A DNA stretch of 64,000 nt, taken from contig JAMOTD010000009.1 of NCBI GenBank assembly GCA_027068415.1, positions 248,001-312,000 on the forward strand, read 5' to 3'. The position numbers and the translations under genes are program-made. Below, piece by piece: positions 16,837 through 25,479 of the stretch. Below the pieces are notes generated by a model. That model was not told where the DNA came from and searched no databases. It worked only from the letters and a program-made list of their open reading frames with translations. The first letter of the stretch is position 1; each line of letters starts with the position of its first letter. Source of the stretch: Desulfurobacteriaceae bacterium (GTDB lineage: Bacteria; Aquificota; Aquificia; Desulfurobacteriales; Desulfurobacteriaceae).

Positions 16837-17565
16837 ATGAAGGAATTTCTCCTTACCGTTGCAGGCTTTGACCCGACCGGCGGCGCAGGAATTTTAAGGG
16901 ATTACGCCACTTTTCGTCACTTTGGCTTTTTGGGGTGTGCCGTTATTACGGCAAACACCGTTCAGAATACAAAAGGTGTAAAGAGGGTTGAGTTTGTCAG
17001 CGGCAACTTTTTAATTGAGCAGCTTGACGCTGTCCTTGAAGAGATTCCCGTTAAGGGGGTAAAGTTTGGGTTGCCCCACAGGGAAGAGGATGTAAACAGG
17101 GAGATAGCCCGTAGGGTAGAGAAGCTCGGCGTTCCCGTTGTCTTTGACCCGGTTCTTGCCCCCACTTTCGGACGGGAATTTGTTGAGGACTTAAAGGCCA
17201 TAGCCCCGTTGATTGAGGTTTCTACGGTAATAACTCCCAACTACTCCGAGTTTGAGAGGTTAAAGCCCGTTTTTGGGGGGCTTTTTAAGGAGAAGGTTGT
17301 CGTTGTGAAGGGAGCTCCCAAAGGCGAAAGCGAGGTTGAAGACCTTTTAATCGTTAAAGGCAAAGTTATTGAGAGGATTTCCCACAAAAAAGATAACAGG
17401 GTAGTAAGGGGAACCGGCTGTGCCTTTTCCTCTGCTCTACTTTCCTTAATTGTTAAAAAATCGGAGGTGGCGGAAGCTTTTAAGGAGTCTTCTCTCTTTT
17501 TGGAGGCTTATAGGGAAGAGAGTTTTGGATTTTGCGGAGCTCTTCAGTTTTACCCTGCTTTTTAA
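16837..17565 (+). CDS. thiD: ThiD-like hydroxymethylpyrimidine (phosphate) kinase
   Basis: 242 aa, ribokinase fold. The start [20 protein letters not shown] and the ITANTVQN segment match ThiD (AGxDxSGGAGIxxD, ...ALTVQN). The C-terminal catalytic motif is [12 protein letters not shown] with the conserved Cys. It would phosphorylate HMP or HMP-P in thiamine synthesis, or act on pyridoxal-type substrates as some homologues do. It is a single-domain form without ThiE fusion. No other thi biosynthesis gene is adjacent, so substrate is likely but not proven. tRNA-Leu converges immediately downstream. Confidence 0.82.
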   Translation: MKEFLLTVAGFDPTGGAGILRDYATFRHFGFLGCAVITANTVQNTKGVKRVEFVSGNFLIEQLDAVLEEIPVKGVKFGLPHREEDVNREIARRVEKLGVPVVFDPVLAPTFGREFVEDLKAIAPLIEVSTVITPNYSEFERLKPVFGGLFKEKVVVVKGAPKGESEVEDLLIVKGKVIERISHKKDNRVVRGTGCAFSSALLSLIVKKSEVAEAFKESSLFLEAYREESFGFCGALQFYPAF

Positions 17566-17567
17566 CT

Positions 17568-17654
<87 letters not shown>

Positions 17655-17656
17655 AC

Positions 17657-17675
17657 TTTGCAAACTATAATATAG
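17657..17675 (-). promoter_or_regulatory. tRNA-Leu promoter box shared with the second tRNA-Leu
   Basis: The 19 nt TTTGCAAACTATAATATAG is identical to 39501-39519 upstream of tRNA-Leu(CAG). Read on the minus strand it supplies a TATATT -10 (17674-17669) about 14 nt before the tRNA 5' end. No consensus -35 is evident here. Confidence 0.55.
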
Positions 17676-17700
17676 GAAATTTTAGCCTATGGAGGAAATA

Positions 17701-18516
17701 ATGAACTTGAGAGTCGGTTTTATCGGCGGCGGGAATATGGCGGAGGCCTTTATAGGGGCTTTTGTTGAGGGGGAGCTCCTTCTACCCTCCCAGATTGCCG
17801 TCTCCGACGTTAGGGAGGAGCGGTTAGAGGAGCTCCACGAAAGGTACGGAGTTAAGGTCTTTAAGAGGAACGTTGACGTTGTTTTAAACAGCGACGTTAT
17901 CTTTTTTGCCGTTAAGCCTCAGGTTTTAACTGCGGTTTTGGAGGAGGTAAAGGAGGCAATAACTCCCGCTCAAATTTTGGTCTCAATGGCCGCCGGCTAC
18001 CCCATAAGGAAGATTGAGGAGGTTGTGGGGGATGATAAAAAGGTTATCAGGATAATGCCAAACATACTGGTTAAGGTAGGAAAGGGGGCAATTGCCTGCT
18101 GTGAAAATAAGAGGCTTTTGGATGAGGAGGTAGAGAGGGTAAGGGGGCTCCTTAAAACAACGGGGAAGGTTTATCCCCTTCCCGAGAACCTCTTTGACGC
18201 CTTTACCGGTGCAGCTGGGAGCTCTCCTGCTTTCGTCTTCCTTCTGATTGAAGCCCTGAGCGACGCCGGAGTAAGGGTAGGCCTCAGTAGAGAGGTTGCA
18301 AAAGAGATTGCCCTTCAAGTTATTGAAGGTTGCTCCCTTATGGCCCAGAGTGAGCACCCCGAAGTTTTAAAGGACAAGGTTACCTCTCCGGCGGGTACGA
18401 CTATTGAGGGGCTTGCCGCCCTTGAGGAGAACAGAGTTCGCTACGCCTTTATTGAGGCGGTAAAGAGGGCTACCGAGCGCTCTAAGGAGATTTCCCGGCT
18501 GATTGAAGGGCTGTAA
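17701..18516 (+). CDS. proC: Pyrroline-5-carboxylate reductase
   Basis: 271 aa from the ATG at 17701, preferred over 17689 because GGAGG of the upstream ATGGAGGAAATA sequence is its ribosome site. An N-terminal NADP Rossmann motif (VGFIGGGNMAEAFIGA) and the C-terminal P5CR signature region (LTSPAGTTIEGLAALE-like: VTSPAGTTIEGLAALEEN) are clear. It makes L-proline from P5C. The next gene starts at its stop (TAATG). proB lies separately at 50.8-51.8 kb. Confidence 0.95.
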   Translation: MNLRVGFIGGGNMAEAFIGAFVEGELLLPSQIAVSDVREERLEELHERYGVKVFKRNVDVVLNSDVIFFAVKPQVLTAVLEEVKEAITPAQILVSMAAGYPIRKIEEVVGDDKKVIRIMPNILVKVGKGAIACCENKRLLDEEVERVRGLLKTTGKVYPLPENLFDAFTGAAGSSPAFVFLLIEALSDAGVRVGLSREVAKEIALQVIEGCSLMAQSEHPEVLKDKVTSPAGTTIEGLAALEENRVRYAFIEAVKRATERSKEISRLIEGL

Positions 18517-19250
18517 TGGTTAGGCCTGAAAAGAGGTTTTACAGGCGGTTTCAGAAGCCGAAGGGATTTGCCTCTTTTGAGGTTATTGTCGGCGAGAGCG
18601 ACCTCTGGATTGCCGTTCCGCAGGGAGAGTACTCTCCGGCCCTTGAAAGGGCGGTTGAAGAGACCTTAATCTCTCTCCGCTCCCAGATAGAGGCTTACGG
18701 AAAGAGGAGAAGAGAGTTCTTTACATCCCTGACTCCCATTGAGGTTGAGCCCCTTGCCCCAAGGATTGTAAAGAAGATGGCTCTTGAGTGCGGAAGGTGC
18801 GGCGTAGGGCCAATGGCGGGGGTTGCCGGTGCAATTAACCTCTTTATCGGCAAGAAACTTGAGAAGCTGGGAATAGATGAGTTCATAATTGAGAACGGCG
18901 GGGATACCTACATCAGCAGGGAAGCTGAGACGGTTTCCCTAATTCTTACCGGTGAGCCCCGACTTGACGGGAAATTAGCAGTTTGTCTCCCTCCAGGAAG
19001 GTGGGGGCTTTCATCCTCCTCAAGTAAAATCGGCCACTCCTTAAGTTTGGGAAGGGTTCAGATTGCCACCGTCCTCTCCTGCAATCCGGTCTATAGCGAC
19101 TGCTGTGCAACTTACCTTGGTAACTCCACCAGCCCCGAGAATGCTTTAAGGAGGGTTAAAGAGCTTGAGGTGGAGGGAGCTCTGGTCTTAATTGACGGTA
19201 AATTTGTAATAAAGGGGAACTTAAAGCCCGTTTTATTGAAGTCTGCTTGA
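18516..19250 (+). CDS. UPF0280 / ApbE-superfamily-like protein
   Basis: 244 aa. The central region MALECGRCGVGPMAGVAGAINLFIGKKL...EFIIENGGDTYI is the signature of the UPF0280 family, distantly related to ApbE FMN transferases. The biochemical role is not established. The start ATG overlaps the proC stop by one base, so expression is coupled to proC. No signal peptide is present, unlike exported ApbE. Confidence 0.82.
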   Translation: MVRPEKRFYRRFQKPKGFASFEVIVGESDLWIAVPQGEYSPALERAVEETLISLRSQIEAYGKRRREFFTSLTPIEVEPLAPRIVKKMALECGRCGVGPMAGVAGAINLFIGKKLEKLGIDEFIIENGGDTYISREAETVSLILTGEPRLDGKLAVCLPPGRWGLSSSSSKIGHSLSLGRVQIATVLSCNPVYSDCCATYLGNSTSPENALRRVKELEVEGALVLIDGKFVIKGNLKPVLLKSA

Positions 19251-19308
19251 CTGGAAACCCTCTTGCCAGTATAAATTAATTGCAATATTTGAATTAATGG
19301 GGAGAAAA

Positions 19309-20640
19309 ATGAAGATAAGGCTCTTTGCTGTTGTTTTTACACTTCTGGGCTTCGGAACTTCTTACGGTCTTACCCTTGAGGAGGCGATAAAAACCGCCCT
19401 TGAGAAAAACAACCTCTTAAGGGCAAAGAAGGTTGAGCTTAAAGAGAAGTACTACGACGTAAAGAGCGCAAAGGCAAGGCTTCTTCCCGCTGTTGAGCTC
19501 TACACCCAGTACAACAAAACGACTGACCCTCCCTACGCGATTATGAACAGGATGGAAGTTAAGAAGCTTGACATGATGAGAACCAACTTTAACGACCCGG
19601 GGAAATATCAGCTCTTTAAGACCGGTTTAAAGACTCAGGTACCAATTTGGTTCGGGGGAAAACTGAGGCTGGCCGTTGACCTTGCCCGGAAGGAGGTCAA
19701 GGCCGCTAAGGAGCAGGTTAGAAAGAGCGAAAACCAAGTTGTTTACGACGTTGTAAAGGCCTATTACGGGGTTTTAACGGCGAAGGCCTTCGTTGAGACC
19801 GCTCGGCTTGCAGTTAGGGATGCCCAAAAGCACCTTAAAGACGCTCAGACCGTTTATAAGGCCGGGCTGGGCTTAAAATCCGACGTTTTAAGGGCGAAGG
19901 TTTACCTTGAGCAAATGGAAGAGAACTTAGTTAAGGCCAAGAGCAACTACGAGATAGCCTTAAGGGCTCTTAAGGTTGCAATGGGAGAGTTCCCCGACGG
20001 GGGAGTTTCTGTTGACGGCGATTTAGTTTACAGGGATTTGAGCTTTAACCTTGATGACCTGATAGAGAGGGCTCTCAAGAACAGAGCCGAGCTTAAGGAG
20101 CTCCAGGTTCGCCTTGAGCAGAGTAAGGATATGGAGAAGATGGCCAAGGCCGACTTTTTACCTCAGGTAGGGGCTTTCGGAAAAATCTTTATGGCCGACG
20201 ATACGGCTCCGTGGAACAAGGAAAACTCAAGCTGGGCTGTGGGAATTTCCGCTTCAATAAACCTCTTCAGCGGCGGTCAGAAGTTCTACAAACTGAGGAA
20301 GAGCAGAATTACTCAGCTTAAGGTTAAGGAATATCAGGAGAGGGCTAAAAAGGGAATAGCCTTTGAGGTTTCTCAGGCTTACTACAGGTTTATCTCTGCC
20401 AAAAAGAGGGTTGAGCTTGCCAGGGCTGCCCTTGAGTCGGCTCAGGAGAGCTTAAGGATAGTTGAAAAGAGGTACAAGAGCGGCGTTGCAACGATTACTG
20501 AGCTCCTTGACACTCAAACGGCACTCAATCAGGCAAGGAGCTCCTACGTTGCAGCCCTATCTGCTTACAATCAGGCCGTTGCCGAGATTTACTACTCAAC
20601 GGGGGAGCTCCCCTCAAGGTATACGGAGCTCCTGCGCTAA
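19309..20640 (+). CDS. tolC: TolC-family outer-membrane efflux protein
   Basis: 443 aa from the ATG at 19309, which has a GGGGAG site; an in-frame ATG at 19297 is less well placed. A signal peptide (MKIRLFAVVFTLLGFGTSYG) precedes LTLEEAIKTALEKNN, the family's opening. Two OEP repeats of long helices and short strands follow; EKRYKSGVATITELLDTQTALNQARSSYVAALSAYNQA is the classic second-repeat motif. It forms the trimeric outer-membrane exit duct of efflux or type I secretion systems. No membrane-fusion protein or inner-membrane pump is adjacent, so its partners are elsewhere. It indicates a diderm envelope. Confidence 0.93.
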   Translation: MKIRLFAVVFTLLGFGTSYGLTLEEAIKTALEKNNLLRAKKVELKEKYYDVKSAKARLLPAVELYTQYNKTTDPPYAIMNRMEVKKLDMMRTNFNDPGKYQLFKTGLKTQVPIWFGGKLRLAVDLARKEVKAAKEQVRKSENQVVYDVVKAYYGVLTAKAFVETARLAVRDAQKHLKDAQTVYKAGLGLKSDVLRAKVYLEQMEENLVKAKSNYEIALRALKVAMGEFPDGGVSVDGDLVYRDLSFNLDDLIERALKNRAELKELQVRLEQSKDMEKMAKADFLPQVGAFGKIFMADDTAPWNKENSSWAVGISASINLFSGGQKFYKLRKSRITQLKVKEYQERAKKGIAFEVSQAYYRFISAKKRVELARAALESAQESLRIVEKRYKSGVATITELLDTQTALNQARSSYVAALSAYNQAVAEIYYSTGELPSRYTELLR

Positions 20641-21164
20641 CAGATTTGGTTCTTATTTATTATCACCGGAGCCGAGACTCCTCCCAATCTGTGGCAATCC
20701 ACTGAGCCGCAGGCTGCAGGGGGGCAGAAGCCTTCCGTTTTTGCGGTGAAAGACCAGAACTCTTTTATAAAGAGGCTCTCTGAATAGCTCGTGGTGAATT
20801 TAACGACTATGCCCTCTCCCGTATTTAAAGCAGTTTTTATGCAGGGATTAACACTCAGCTCGTTCAGGGTAAACTTGAGGCTCGGAGTGTTAACGAAAGT
20901 TAGACACCTGGTTAATGCTATCACCTGAATCGGACTACCCTCTCCTTTTTTAATGGCAACAGTTTCTTTTCCGCTGAACTTTCTAAAAGCTTCTTTACTC
21001 TTAAAAATTCCCTTCCAAAAGGTCTTTTCTTGGTTAAATCTGACCAGTGAGAAGAAGTAATTCTCCGGAAGAAGGAGTTTTAAGAAGCCTTCGTGGTCGG
21101 GTAGAGGGTTATCGTTGAGTGAAAGTATTACCAGCTCTTGCCATTGAGAAGTTTCAACTATCAT
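20637..21164 (-). CDS. Hypothetical protein, family not recognised
   Basis: 175 aa, mixed beta-rich composition, no signal peptide or membrane span. Near the C-terminus it has FCPPAACGSVDCHRLGG with three Cys that might bind metal. Its 3' end overlaps the convergent tolC end by 4 nt and it stands alone, divergent from the sirtuin gene. Codon use resembles neighbours less strictly, with fewer AGG and GAG codons, hinting at accessory origin; this is impressionistic. Confidence 0.6.
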   Translation of the reverse strand: MIVETSQWQELVILSLNDNPLPDHEGFLKLLLPENYFFSLVRFNQEKTFWKGIFKSKEAFRKFSGKETVAIKKGEGSPIQVIALTRCLTFVNTPSLKFTLNELSVNPCIKTALNTGEGIVVKFTTSYSESLFIKEFWSFTAKTEGFCPPAACGSVDCHRLGGVSAPVIINKNQIC

Positions 21165-21258
21165 CTTTCCCCTCTCCTTGGTGTCTTTTCCTTAATTGGC
21201 TCGTGTAAAATATACGCCTAAGCAATAACGGTATTCGTTAACAGATATCAAAGGATGA

Positions 21259-22080
21259 ATGGAAATGTCCGTGGCAGACCTTTTAGACGTCTTGAAAAGA
21301 GGCCGGAAGGTTGCAGTTTTAACCGGTGCGGGGATAAGTGCCGAGAGCGGTATCCCCACCTTCCGAGGTAAGGACGGCCTTTGGAACAGATTTGACCCCG
21401 CCCAGCTTGCAACTTACGAGGCCTTTCTGAAAGACCCTAAACTTGTCTGGAAGTGGTACCTCTGGAGGATGCACCTTATTGCCAACGCCCGCCCCAACCC
21501 GGGCCACTACGCGGTTGCGAAGATGGAGGAGCTCTTCCCGGACTTCCTCCTTATAACTCAGAACGTTGACGGCCTTCACCGGGAGGCCGGCTCAAGGAGA
21601 TTGGTGGAACTCCACGGCAACATCTTCAGGGGAAAGTGTCGCTTCTGCGGTAAGGAGTACTCCGAAGAGGAGTTCTCCCAGCTCTGGCCTTTGGCCGGCA
21701 GGGATTTCCTCTCCTCAATAAGTGAAGAGGAGCTAAAGGGGCAGGTTTTTGACGAGATTGACAGGGGGAACTTACCCCGCTGTCTGAACTGCGGGGAGAT
21801 TGTCGGCCCCGGAGTTGTCTGGTTCGGCGAGAGCCTGCCGGAAGATGCACTCTCAAGGGCTTTCTCCTTTGCCTCCTCCTGCGACATCCTCTTCTCCGTG
21901 GGAACTTCGGCGGTTGTTCAGCCGGCGGCCTCAATTCCCCTTTACGCAAAGCGCTCCGGAGCCGTTATCGTTGAGGTTAACCCTGAGGAGACTCCTCTTT
22001 CTCCCTACTGCGATTTCGTCTTTCGTGGCTCCGCTTCTCAAGTTCTTCCTCAGATTGTCTCCTCTCTGGAAGGTTCTTAA
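21259..22080 (+). CDS. cobB: SIR2-family NAD-dependent protein deacylase (sirtuin)
   Basis: 273 aa. NAD-binding motifs GAGISAESGIPTFRG and LLITQNVDGLHREAG with the catalytic His in VELHGN, and the structural Zn pairs CRFCG and CLNCG, are all present, followed by VWFGESLP. It removes acyl groups from lysines. It is a compact bacterial sirtuin without the extra domains found in defence sirtuins. AAAGGA lies 5 nt before the ATG at 21259; an ATG two codons on is possible. Its 3' end overlaps the convergent GT39 gene by 104 nt. Confidence 0.94.
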   Translation: MEMSVADLLDVLKRGRKVAVLTGAGISAESGIPTFRGKDGLWNRFDPAQLATYEAFLKDPKLVWKWYLWRMHLIANARPNPGHYAVAKMEELFPDFLLITQNVDGLHREAGSRRLVELHGNIFRGKCRFCGKEYSEEEFSQLWPLAGRDFLSSISEEELKGQVFDEIDRGNLPRCLNCGEIVGPGVVWFGESLPEDALSRAFSFASSCDILFSVGTSAVVQPAASIPLYAKRSGAVIVEVNPEETPLSPYCDFVFRGSASQVLPQIVSSLEGS

Positions 22081-23587
22081 CTCCGTAGGAGCACAGGAAG
22101 AAGGTACGTTTTCCCAACCTGTACTCCTTTAAAACGTTTCCCTCCCTCCTCCGGCTGAGGAAGAGGGCCTCTTCCGGAGGTTTACGGGTGAACCTGAGAA
22201 TTTCATTCCTTCCCCTTTCAACGTAGAAGCACAGCTGCAGGTACTTTGTCTTTGTGTAGAGTTTAAAGCCCCGTGAGTCCTCAACTATTTCCCGGGTAAC
22301 TTCTCTAACCGGAGGGTACCTGTACTGGGCAATCGGGTAGAAGTAGGAGCTGTAAAAACTCCTGAAGATTAGCATTAGGAGTGCCCAAAGAAAGACAACC
22401 CTCGTAATCTCAAACCTCGGGGCCAGGAGGAAGTAAACTCCGTAGAGGAGTGCAATAAAGATTACGGTCTCTTTGAGTACCAAAGAGGGGTTTCCCGAGA
22501 GTACGACCCCTCCGACTATCCCCATCGGAACTATTAACTGAGAGGTGAACTTGATAATCTCTTTTGCCCGTTTGTGGAGGATTTGGACATCTCTTAAGAG
22601 AGCCCCGAGGTATAGTGCAAGCAGGGGAAGTGCCGGCATCAGGTACCTTAAGCGGCTTCCGGGGAAGAGCCAGTAAATTAGGGCATCTATGGCAAAAGCA
22701 GTTATTAAAATCCTCTCAACCTCACTGCCGGGTAAGTTAACCTTCCTCCTTATGTAGGAGTATAAAGTAATCAGTGACCAGGGGATAGTTGCTGAAATCA
22801 GCCTCAAGGGGTATGTAGCGTAGTGTTTTAGAGTTTTCGTTATAGAAGTTTTGCCGGGAGCCCTTGAGAGGACTTCAGAAAGAAGAGTTTTAATTGCAGT
22901 GTCGCTTTTGACTGCAAAGAGCCAGAGAAAAAAGGGAGAGAGGCCGATTAGAGCTCCCGCCAAGTGCTTTAGGGTGAGGAGTTCCCTCCACCTTCCAGTT
23001 ATCAGCCCGTAGGCCAAAAGGAGCACTGCGAAGAACTGAACTGCGGGAAGCCCCTTGGTTAAAAGGGCTAAACCGATGAAGAAGTATCCGATGAGCCACG
23101 CGGGGAGCTCTCTTCCCTCTTTTATCAGATAGAGCCAAAGCAGGGAGGCCGAGCCGACAAGAAGGGTAAAGAGGGTATCTGGCTCACACTTTGTTCCGTA
23201 CCCGATTAGGACTACGAAGAAAGTCGGGTAGATTAGAGCTCCGAAAAGGGCCTCTCTCTCTCCTGTCAACTTTCTTCCGGTAAGGTAAATCAGAAGGCTT
23301 GTTGCAATTACAGATAAAGCCGAGGGAAGCCTCAGGGCGGCTTCTTTTACCCCTCCGAAAATCAGGGAGAAGATGGTAAGTACCCAGTTGTGGAAGGGAG
23401 GTTTCTTGTAGTAGGGCTCACCGAGAACAGTAGGCTGGAGGAAGTTGTGGCTCTTTAACATCTCAAAGGTAATTATTCCCCTTCTTGGCTCCTCGTGGAT
23501 TAGGACGAGAACTCCTATGTTTACTATAAATGCGATAAAGAGGAAGGTTAAAAACCAATTAAGAAGGTTAGCCTCTCTCTTCTTCAC
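21977..23587 (-). CDS. GT39/ArnT-like membrane glycosyltransferase
   Basis: 536 aa from a GTG start. Multispan protein with the GT39/ArnT layout: first periplasmic loop with HEEPRRG...EPYYKKPPFHNWV (acidic residues, then KPP), REAALRLPSALS-like second motif (KEAALRLPSALSV) and RLRYLMPALPLLALYLG in a later span. Such enzymes move sugars from polyprenyl-phosphate donors to lipid A or other acceptors at the outer face of the inner membrane. The last ~35 residues (RRQSEEELEKRSHERRNRSREKEE) are low-complexity and lie antisense to the sirtuin gene, suggesting a lost stop codon. It overlaps the zinc-ribbon gene upstream by 20 nt. Confidence 0.85.
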   Translation of the reverse strand: MKKREANLLNWFLTFLFIAFIVNIGVLVLIHEEPRRGIITFEMLKSHNFLQPTVLGEPYYKKPPFHNWVLTIFSLIFGGVKEAALRLPSALSVIATSLLIYLTGRKLTGEREALFGALIYPTFFVVLIGYGTKCEPDTLFTLLVGSASLLWLYLIKEGRELPAWLIGYFFIGLALLTKGLPAVQFFAVLLLAYGLITGRWRELLTLKHLAGALIGLSPFFLWLFAVKSDTAIKTLLSEVLSRAPGKTSITKTLKHYATYPLRLISATIPWSLITLYSYIRRKVNLPGSEVERILITAFAIDALIYWLFPGSRLRYLMPALPLLALYLGALLRDVQILHKRAKEIIKFTSQLIVPMGIVGGVVLSGNPSLVLKETVIFIALLYGVYFLLAPRFEITRVVFLWALLMLIFRSFYSSYFYPIAQYRYPPVREVTREIVEDSRGFKLYTKTKYLQLCFYVERGRNEILRFTRKPPEEALFLSRRREGNVLKEYRLGKRTFFLCSYGVKNLPERRQSEEELEKRSHERRNRSREKEESPQG

Positions 23588-23840
23588 TTCCCTTAACCTC
23601 TCTGAAGTGCTTTGGAGGAATGTCAGGCTTACTCCCTACCGGGTGAAATTCAACCTCAATAGCCCCACAGTTGGGACACCTAAAGTAGCTTATCCACATC
23701 TCCTTACTTCCCACTATGTCGGAAACTTCTCCCCTTTCGTTAACGTTCCTTGAGCCTACGTAAATACACTCCCCCACGTTTCCGCAGGTTGAGCACTTTA
23801 AGAGCCTTCTGTACTCCTTCAACTTCTCCTCCACAAGCAC
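23568..23840 (-). CDS. Small zinc-ribbon protein
   Basis: 90 aa with CSTCG (about residue 16) and CPNCG (about residue 55) forming a likely four-Cys zinc ribbon, otherwise charged and soluble. Between the Cys pairs is a GSRNVNERGEVSDIVGSKEMWISYF insert. It overlaps the start of the GT39 gene and is probably translated with it. Family and role are not recognised. Confidence 0.65.
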   Translation of the reverse strand: MLVEEKLKEYRRLLKCSTCGNVGECIYVGSRNVNERGEVSDIVGSKEMWISYFRCPNCGAIEVEFHPVGSKPDIPPKHFREVKGSEEERG

Positions 23841-23910
23841 AAGTTGACCCTCTTAGTCTGCAAATATAGAATAGAGGCCGAAATCGGCGGCTTTGAGGAG
23901 TTTACTAAAA

Positions 23911-25479
23911 ATGGTTAGGAGCAGGAAGTTCCTCTTTATCCTTGTGGCCTCCCTTTTACTCCTTTTGCTTCCAAACGGCCTCTACAGTGCCTTTGATAAG
24001 GACGAGCCCAAGTACCTTGAGGCCGCTTGGGAGATGGTGAAGAGCGGAGACTACATTACTCCCTACTATAACTACGAGTACAGGTTTGATAAGCCCGTTC
24101 TCGTCTACTGGTTAATCAGTGCCGGCTATAAGCTCTTCGGGGTTAACGAGTTCGGAGGGAGGCTCTTCGTCTCCCTCTTCGGAGTCTTAACGGTTCTCCT
24201 CCTCTTCTGGTGGCTCAAGAGGAGGGAGGGAGAGGAGCTCGCCTATGTCTCTTCCCTGGTTCTCCTTACGAGCCTTGACTTCATAGTAATGTCGTCTGTT
24301 GCAATGCCCGACATCGTCTTAACCTTCCTTATTGCCGCTTCTTTGGTTTCCTTCTTTGAGGGTTATTTAAGTAAAAGTAAAAACTGGTACAGGCTGGCCT
24401 TCCTCTTTTCCGGTTTCGCCACTCTAACCAAAGGGCCTGTCGGTTTAGCCTTGCCGGGCTTAATTGCAGTTGTTTTCCTAATCTTGAGGAGAGATTTAAT
24501 TAAGACTTTAAAGGAAATTCCGTGGTTCAGCGGCTTTTTAATCTACTTTGCCGTAGTCCTTCCCTGGTACGGTGCGGTCTTCCTCAAACACGGAAGGCAG
24601 TTCTTTATGGACTTTATAGTCTTCCACAACATTCACAGGTTTACCGGCAAGATTCCCGGCCACCCGACCCAGTGGTGGTACTACCTTGCCAATTACTTCT
24701 GGCTCTACCTCCCCTGGTCTTTTATCTTTCCCTTTGCCCTCTACAGGCTCTTTAAGAGCAGGGAGTCTATAACCGAGCCGGTTTTGAACTTCTCGCTGGT
24801 CTGGTTCTTTACCGTCGTTATCTTCTTTCAGGTTGCCCACACAAAACTCGCCCACTACCTTTTACCCTCCTTCCCCGCCTTTGCCGTTATAGTGGGCTGG
24901 TACCTCCTCAGGTTCAGGGAGAGGCTTCCTTACCTTATTACCGCCATTACCTTAACGGTTTTAGCCTTCGCAGGCCTGGGTTTCTGGCTCTACAAGGGGT
25001 GGCCTGTGTGGGGAGCTCTCTTTTTCCTCTTCCCGCTCTTTGGAGCTCTCCTCTCCCTCAGAAAGACCGACTACCGTCCCCTTGCCTACGGCTTCTTGAC
25101 GGGAATGCTCCTCTTTAAGTGGGTTACCCTTCCCTCTTTGGAGCCCTACAGGGCTAAACCTCAAGTGGGTAAGGAGCTCAGGAGTTTAAAGGAGAGGTGC
25201 CCCGAGTGTAAAATTGCCTTCCTTGACTACACCAGCCCCGAGATTGTTTACTACTACAGGCTCGGAAAACTTGAGGACTTAAACTCTCAGAAAGCTAAAG
25301 AGCTCCTCAACTCCAGGCGCCCGGTGGTTATAGTGACCCGGGAGAACAGGCTTAAGAGGTTGAAGGGAGTCAAGTACTACATCCTTGACAGGAAGAAGGA
25401 GCTCATTACAAAGCACTCAATCGTAGTAATCTCAAACAGGGAGTTTGAGGAATGGAAGAGCTTAGGAAAGTCTCGGTAG
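23911..25479 (+). CDS. GT39/ArnT-like membrane glycosyltransferase
   Basis: 522 aa from the ATG at 23911 (GAGGAG upstream); a TTG at 23893 is in frame. About 11-12 membrane spans. The catalytic loop after span 1 shows FDKDEPKYLEAAWEMVKSGD with the DE pair, then RFDKPVLVYWLI, and further on NEFGGRLFVSLFG and AHTKLAHYLLPSFPAFAVIVGWYL, all classic of ArnT-type lipid-linked sugar transferases. It uses an undecaprenyl-phosphate sugar. The GT2 enzyme that would make such a donor overlaps its 3' end by 28 nt. Confidence 0.9.
   Translation: MVRSRKFLFILVASLLLLLLPNGLYSAFDKDEPKYLEAAWEMVKSGDYITPYYNYEYRFDKPVLVYWLISAGYKLFGVNEFGGRLFVSLFGVLTVLLLFWWLKRREGEELAYVSSLVLLTSLDFIVMSSVAMPDIVLTFLIAASLVSFFEGYLSKSKNWYRLAFLFSGFATLTKGPVGLALPGLIAVVFLILRRDLIKTLKEIPWFSGFLIYFAVVLPWYGAVFLKHGRQFFMDFIVFHNIHRFTGKIPGHPTQWWYYLANYFWLYLPWSFIFPFALYRLFKSRESITEPVLNFSLVWFFTVVIFFQVAHTKLAHYLLPSFPAFAVIVGWYLLRFRERLPYLITAITLTVLAFAGLGFWLYKGWPVWGALFFLFPLFGALLSLRKTDYRPLAYGFLTGMLLFKWVTLPSLEPYRAKPQVGKELRSLKERCPECKIAFLDYTSPEIVYYYRLGKLEDLNSQKAKELLNSRRPVVIVTRENRLKRLKGVKYYILDRKKELITKHSIVVISNREFEEWKSLGKSR

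Noticed and set aside
21259..22080. Sirtuin as part of a SIR2-based defence system
   Set aside because: It is a compact deacetylase with intact Zn site and catalytic His, and no partner such as Argonaute, HerA or TIR protein is adjacent.
22890..23138. Out-of-frame minus-strand ORF inside the GT39 gene
   Set aside because: Arg/Ser/Pro-rich shadow frame without start context, overlapping a conserved membrane protein.
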